The position numbers and the translations under genes are program-made. 64,000 nucleotides of DNA from a virus. This document shows positions 60,178 to 64,000 of this stretch, piece by piece. The stretch covers positions 1-64,000 of IMG/VR virus record IMGVR_UViG_3300035199_000659. One strand, written 5' to 3'. Below the pieces are notes generated by a model. It was not told where the DNA came from and did not search any database. It saw nothing but the letters and a program-made list of their open reading frames with translations. Positions within the stretch are counted from its first letter, which is position 1; each line of letters begins with the position of its first letter.

Positions 60178-61021
60178 AATAACCCCAAAATATATCTGAC
60201 CGCGTACGCAAATAATCAAAGGCTTTTTCTTGACTTTGAAACCACTCTTCGTCTTTGTGTTGAACATATTCATTCAAAATCACATCGCACCCCAAAAGCT
60301 TAGCTTCGATTACAATACGCGGGCACGTATCAGAACCAAGAGGGCGGAAAATCAACCCCTTAGAAGTAGACATCTTTATCAGCAATTCGTGATATGGTAG
60401 ACCACTCACAATCTCATATGCAAGTTCATTATCTTTAGCATATTCCACACAATCTTCGGTGCCCTTAATCCAAGAATTAGAGCCCAAGATCAGATACTTA
60501 TCATCTTTCTCGTTATCTTTGATGGAGTCCATAAACTGCATATCGCCGGCAGAGAAGATCGAGCTTAACACTTCCGTATTTTCCTCTTTTAATACAGGTA
60601 TTTGCTTAAGAAATATAGCACGCTGTGCGGCACTCATAAACCACACCTTTTTAGCATACCCATAAAAGGCGCTATTAATCTTGCCAGTAATCTGCTGGAC
60701 ACAATCGCACTCCGAGCCTGTGGCAACAAAATGTTTTTCCATCGAGCGATATTCGCAAAATTTGTAATCATACTCAACAATCGAATAATCGGCATTTTTA
60801 CACATATATAATTTAACCTTCTCGTCGAGGCCGGCAAAATTACACACAATGTAATGAGCGTCTGGATTTTGTGTGATCATGTCTGCAGTTAAGGAGCCAG
60901 AATGAACTTTTGCTATCTGACTATCTTTTTTAGCCGCGTACATAATGGCAGCCGTGGTTAGCTCGGCGCCACCGCGGTAATTTTCGACAAACATGTCAGA
61001 AATAAAAACATATTTTTTCAT
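60167..61021 (-). CDS. GT-B glycosyltransferase-like protein
   Basis: 284 residues, shorter than a standard GT4 enzyme. The N-terminus KKYVFISDMFVENYRGGAEL matches the first strand and the GGAE acceptor loop of GT-B enzymes. The C-terminal half starts with YLILGSNSWIKGTEDCVEYA (about residue 176), as in a GT4 donor domain, and FRPLGSDTCPRIVIEAKLLG (about 225-244) sits where the EX7E motif belongs, with only the second Glu (E239) clear. The first Glu position is occupied by Gly/Ser-Asp, so donor chemistry may differ. The start overlaps the previous stop as ATGA. Membership in the glycan island is clear; catalytic activity is inferred. Confidence 0.75.
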   Translation of the reverse strand: MKKYVFISDMFVENYRGGAELTTAAIMYAAKKDSQIAKVHSGSLTADMITQNPDAHYIVCNFAGLDEKVKLYMCKNADYSIVEYDYKFCEYRSMEKHFVATGSECDCVQQITGKINSAFYGYAKKVWFMSAAQRAIFLKQIPVLKEENTEVLSSIFSAGDMQFMDSIKDNEKDDKYLILGSNSWIKGTEDCVEYAKDNELAYEIVSGLPYHELLIKMSTSKGLIFRPLGSDTCPRIVIEAKLLGCDVILNEYVQHKDEEWFQSQEKAFDYLRTRSDIFWGYYAG

Positions 61022-62277
61022 ATCAGGTCACTCAAAAGATCATCAATTTGAGACTCTAACTCTTTAAGCTCTTCGGCTGGTATAATACAGTTTACAAATT
61101 GTGCATATAGGCTTTCAGTGGAGAATCTTTCCTTCAATTCAGCTGCATAATCACAACTTTGAGATGCAAAAGAGTCTTCTGTATTGTTGGTGATATCTTC
61201 GTAGCACATACGCATTTTCTGTTTAGCAGATTGCTCACGTGGATAAGCCCACATCGATTCTTTAATCAAAACATTTTCCCAAACAACATTGTCTGCGATA
61301 GGTTGCAGGTCAAAGGCGACGTTATAAAATCTTTCTTTTGAGTTTTCGTCAACTAAAAAATCAAGTTGCCCTGACCAACCCGTAGCCACTACTGGAAGGC
61401 CACTATATGCTGCCTCAAAAATGGGCAGGCCGAAGCCCTCACCATGTGGCAGAGCTAACAGGGCTGAAAGTTTAGGGTGTCGGTACAGCGAGTGAATCTC
61501 TCGATCGGTCATATCGCCATGAAGTATATACACTTTGCACTTGTGTTCTGGCAGCGACGACATAAAGTTCTTCATATCTATTTTCAGCGTCTCTCTATCC
61601 AACAAACAATTTTTAGCAATATTGGTTTTTACCACTAGCCCAACTTCCTCATCTTGAAACTCTTCAACGAACCACTTAATTGTATTAGGGAGGTTCTTTC
61701 GTGGACCGAACTGGGCGACGGCCAAAAAGTTAAAGTCAAAATCTAAATTAAGCTCCAACTCTTCAAGGTTATCATATTCTTTAACAGGATAATTGACAGC
61801 ATAAATCGGCGTCTGAAGCCGGTAATCAATTTCTTGGCCTGTGTCGTTATCAACTGCAACGACTGCTGTGTTTTCGTATACATTCTTAGAATGATTTGAT
61901 ACTACAATGACCTTGTCGACTTTTTCATTTGCAGCTTGGATCCATACCGGTGCTACCTTCGTGGTTTCAATACCGGCAGTATAGCCGATATTAACCGGGG
62001 CGATCTTTTCCCACTCATTGGGGATTGTAACCTGTACTGACATATCGAACTGGCCTCCGGCCTGCATATGTCCAATAGTCTTTTCAATTGTCTGATCGAT
62101 AAACACCCTCTCCGCGTCAGTGGTGGTTAACCACGAGGTGTTCCCCCATTGAAGGGGCTGAATATATAGTTCGAATAAATCTGGTCGGCTCTGGAGGGAT
62201 CTTAGGGCAAATCTAGTTTGCTCCCCATACCCAGATCGGGTGAGGACCGGGCCTTTCAATAATACCTTTTTGCGCAT
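61018..62277 (-). CDS. GT4-family glycosyltransferase
   Basis: 419 residues from the ATG at 62277. This start is chosen because GGAGG lies 7 bases upstream and the codon overlaps the previous stop as TAATG; an upstream in-frame codon would lengthen the overlap without a better ribosome site. The protein has the GT-B architecture: VLLKGPVLTRSGYGEQTRF at the N-terminus, a FGPRKN segment near residue 190 at the start of the donor domain, and the EX7E motif E280...E288 in HGEGFGLPIFEAAYSG. It resembles the preceding gene in fold, but the two diverge widely, so they are likely to make different linkages. The C-terminal tail (residues 400-419) is a short acidic helix. Confidence 0.9.
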   Translation of the reverse strand: MRKKVLLKGPVLTRSGYGEQTRFALRSLQSRPDLFELYIQPLQWGNTSWLTTTDAERVFIDQTIEKTIGHMQAGGQFDMSVQVTIPNEWEKIAPVNIGYTAGIETTKVAPVWIQAANEKVDKVIVVSNHSKNVYENTAVVAVDNDTGQEIDYRLQTPIYAVNYPVKEYDNLEELELNLDFDFNFLAVAQFGPRKNLPNTIKWFVEEFQDEEVGLVVKTNIAKNCLLDRETLKIDMKNFMSSLPEHKCKVYILHGDMTDREIHSLYRHPKLSALLALPHGEGFGLPIFEAAYSGLPVVATGWSGQLDFLVDENSKERFYNVAFDLQPIADNVVWENVLIKESMWAYPREQSAKQKMRMCYEDITNNTEDSFASQSCDYAAELKERFSTESLYAQFVNCIIPAEELKELESQIDDLLSDLI

Positions 62278-63563
62278 TATGCCACCTCCAACAGGTGCCA
62301 AGTTTTATATCCCTTGCGAGTTTCCCAAGAGCCGTGCTTCTCAATTATTTCATCCATCAATTTAATCCATCCATTTTCATAATTTTCAAAATTGTAATTC
62401 TTAACTACATGCCCCTTGCCTTGGGCTGCCCACTTCTTGTAAGTTTTGCTCGAGGCTTTAAGGGCAGTAGTAAGTGCCTTATCAAAGCTCTCTTGTGAGA
62501 TTCTGTCTTCATAAATATAAGGAACTGATAGAGAGCCGATTATTGTTTTCGACGCCGGTTCGATGGCGAGGCCAAACCAATCCGTACCATTTGTGATTTG
62601 CTCCTTAAGGCCGCCTGTCATATTGACTATGATTGGGGTACCGCACGATAGCGATTCCAAAGTGGATAGGCCGAAACCCTCTGCATCGGAAATGTTGATG
62701 GTGTAATCAGCAACATTATACATATTTGCCAATTCTTCTGGGGCTACTTTGTTGGTTGATAGCATCACTTGTCCGTCAGCCACTCCTACATGATCAATAA
62801 GATGTGGTAAGTCTTGACCATGTTGATCTCGGGCATCGGTGTGCATTAATAGGCATGCCTTATCGTGACCCACCTTGTCTAGCCACTCTTTAAACCACCA
62901 AATAATAGTCCCACTCTGCTTACGGCGTGCATTGCGATTATTCCAAAAGAATATCTTCTTATTCATATTCTTATGGCTGTTTGTTGACTCAATACAAATC
63001 CTCTTTCTAAGAGTCTTTAGGAAGTCTTTCTGCTCCCGAGTCTTCTGCTTATAAAATATATTTGAATTAACCGCATGTGGAAGGTAGCACGAACTTACCT
63101 CTGGGGCGACTTGCTTAAGAATCTCATGTGTGACCTTGGATATACAAACCACTTCGTCGGTTGAACGATAGAAATTGGCGTTATAATGGGGTGCTGGGAA
63201 GTTGTCCCATACATGGTAATAAACCATCGGCACATTCGGCCTAATTTCGTTCTCAATCTCCCACAGCCATCCGTAGAAACGGGGATCCGTCATAAACCAC
63301 AGTACATCAGGCTTCTCTTTTTGCAAGATGGAGCGAATGATCTCATGGTTACCATAGCCGTCAACTGGAAACACTCTCCAGTCTTCGCCCCATGGGTCAA
63401 CAGTCTGTGGCTGATAACTGTGGTGCTTCATGGCACCTCCCAAGCATACTACTTGATAGCGCCCAGTTTTTAAAAGTGCCTCAATCATATATTTGGTTTG
63501 GGTACCGACGCCAGATGGCGACAGCGGATGGTCAGAAAGGACCAAAATCTTCTTTTTCTTCAT
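62277..63563 (-). CDS. GT4-family glycosyltransferase
   Basis: 428 residues with a GT-B fold. The N-terminus (KILVLSDHPLSPSGVGTQT) is the usual first Rossmann strand and acceptor loop of group 1 glycosyltransferases. The C-terminal domain has the donor-binding EX7E motif (E295...E303 in DAEGFGLSTLESLSCGTPII). It would transfer a sugar from a nucleotide donor in the cytoplasm to a growing glycan; donor and acceptor cannot be read from sequence. It is the first gene of the glycan island. The ATG is preceded by GAGGAATAA. Its stop overlaps the next glycosyltransferase start (TAATG), so the two are probably translated together. Confidence 0.9.
   Translation of the reverse strand: MKKKKILVLSDHPLSPSGVGTQTKYMIEALLKTGRYQVVCLGGAMKHHSYQPQTVDPWGEDWRVFPVDGYGNHEIIRSILQKEKPDVLWFMTDPRFYGWLWEIENEIRPNVPMVYYHVWDNFPAPHYNANFYRSTDEVVCISKVTHEILKQVAPEVSSCYLPHAVNSNIFYKQKTREQKDFLKTLRKRICIESTNSHKNMNKKIFFWNNRNARRKQSGTIIWWFKEWLDKVGHDKACLLMHTDARDQHGQDLPHLIDHVGVADGQVMLSTNKVAPEELANMYNVADYTINISDAEGFGLSTLESLSCGTPIIVNMTGGLKEQITNGTDWFGLAIEPASKTIIGSLSVPYIYEDRISQESFDKALTTALKASSKTYKKWAAQGKGHVVKNYNFENYENGWIKLMDEIIEKHGSWETRKGYKTWHLLEVA
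62285..62289 (-). promoter_or_regulatory. Ribosome binding site fixing the second glycosyltransferase start
   Basis: GGAGG on the minus strand, ending 7 bases before the ATG at 62277. It lies inside the last codons of the upstream glycosyltransferase and supports the TAATG-coupled start. Confidence 0.8.
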
Positions 63564-63570
63564 TTATTCC

Positions 63571-64000
63571 TCATGGGCAGTGTTCTGTCCCGTAAAATTT
63601 ACAACCAAATCCCGACGTGCAGGATAATTTATTCTTAATATAGCGCTTTTTCTTAATATTGTATAGTGCTGTATTTAAGGTTTTTAGAGCGTTCTTAGTT
63701 TTCTGCGGGCCACTCGTCACCCGAAAGAATTCAACGCGATTCTTTTTTGCAGTTCTCTTAAGTAGTGCAAAATGCGTTTCTATGTGTTTTGGATCTACAT
63801 CCATTTTCTGCGCAAAAAAGTGTTTATAAAGTGTTAACTGGTATGTTGTCATTTTATCCGAGCGGCGGCGGGCGTCCCAACCCCAAGAGCATGTTTTCCA
63901 GTCAAAAATGTGGATTTTATCATCCGGGGTTTTAACCACGGCATCAATATACCCCTTAAAGACATGTTCATCGTGCCCCTCAATCGGCTCATAAAGCGGC
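63571..64000 (-). CDS. PD-(D/E)XK nuclease, RecB/Cas4-like (5' end outside window)
   Basis: About 142 residues are visible; the gene begins beyond the window edge. Reading in from the edge, GYID (Asp near visible residue 19) is followed by IFDWKT (Asp33, Lys35), the D...DxK metal-binding core of the RecB-like PD-(D/E)XK family. The C-terminus has three cysteines spaced C-x5-C-x7-C (CTSGFGC, then C before the final P). By analogy with Cas4/AddB nucleases these could hold an iron-sulfur cluster, but the fourth ligand would have to lie upstream of the window. Likely role: DNA end processing or exonuclease in phage recombination. The stop codon is 7 bases from the next gene, whose ribosome site GAGGAATAA follows directly. 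An internal GTG at 63939 is not the start, because nuclease motif residues lie upstream of it. The fold is fairly sure; the exact role is not. Confidence 0.75.
   Translation of the reverse strand, partial: PLYEPIEGHDEHVFKGYIDAVVKTPDDKIHIFDWKTCSWGWDARRRSDKMTTYQLTLYKHFFAQKMDVDPKHIETHFALLKRTAKKNRVEFFRVTSGPQKTKNALKTLNTALYNIKKKRYIKNKLSCTSGFGCKFYGTEHCP

Noticed and set aside
1-64000. CRISPR array or tRNA genes
   Set aside because: No direct-repeat/spacer pattern and no cloverleaf-like stretch was noticed; almost all sequence is coding.

Overview
This window looks like part of the genome of a large tailed double-stranded DNA phage with a contractile tail (T4-like myovirus), probably aquatic/marine, infecting a Gram-negative bacterium. 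The evidence is a T4-type gene set: a fused gp47/gp46-like recombination nuclease, a primase, a RuvC-like resolvase, a gp55-like late sigma factor, gp25-like and gp6-like baseplate wedge proteins, and several very large virion proteins. No ribosomal, tRNA or housekeeping bacterial genes were seen. All 52 genes listed lie on the minus strand, so transcription runs from high to low coordinates. Coding density is very high: genes usually overlap by ATGA, GTGA or TAATG junctions, and the only gap over 100 bases is 3757-3924. The host cannot be named from the sequence.

Layout in transcription order. (1) 64000-63571: 3' part of a RecB/Cas4-type PD-(D/E)XK nuclease. (2) 63563-46277: a compact island of 21 genes for surface glycan synthesis. 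It holds glycosyltransferases (two clear GT4, one GT-B-like, one GT2, one DUF115/GT42-like, and a two-domain protein whose C-terminal half carries GT29 sialyltransferase motifs), GDP-mannose dehydratase, a GalE-like epimerase, an SDR, a CMP-nonulosonate-type cytidylyltransferase, a half-length DegT aminotransferase, HAD-nucleotidyltransferase and SIS-HAD fusions, an HpcH/HpaI aldolase, a mini GDPD, two cupins and three methyltransferases, plus one small protein of unknown function. (3) 46275-44461: small regulatory-looking genes (zinc ribbon, membrane protein, gp55-like sigma factor). (4) 44471-40476: three tandem paralogues that share an N-terminal virion domain but each carry a different C-terminal domain that probably acts on peptidoglycan. 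(5) 40452-6802: the tail/baseplate block, including a 2205-residue protein, gp25, gp6, a 3511-residue LamG-containing protein and eight other structural proteins. (6) 6802-1: HExxH protein, RuvC-like resolvase, primase, two proteins with a shared N-terminal tag resembling a T4 capsid-targeting/prohead-protease signal, the fused SbcD-SbcC protein, and the start of an acidic protein.

Working together: the sigma factor probably drives the late structural genes; the baseplate block builds the injection machine, with the three-paralogue cassette supplying alternative or combined cell-wall-cutting tips; the replication/recombination genes process and repair concatemeric DNA; and the glycan island could remodel the infected host's surface (superinfection exclusion, receptor masking) or glycosylate the virion. 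The least ordinary parts are the three-headed wall-enzyme cassette, the GT29-like sialyltransferase domain next to a NeuA-like enzyme, the HAD-nucleotidyltransferase fusion with a strong internal ribosome-binding site, the single-chain Mre11-Rad50-like protein, and the shared N-terminal tag with an I-x-E motif.
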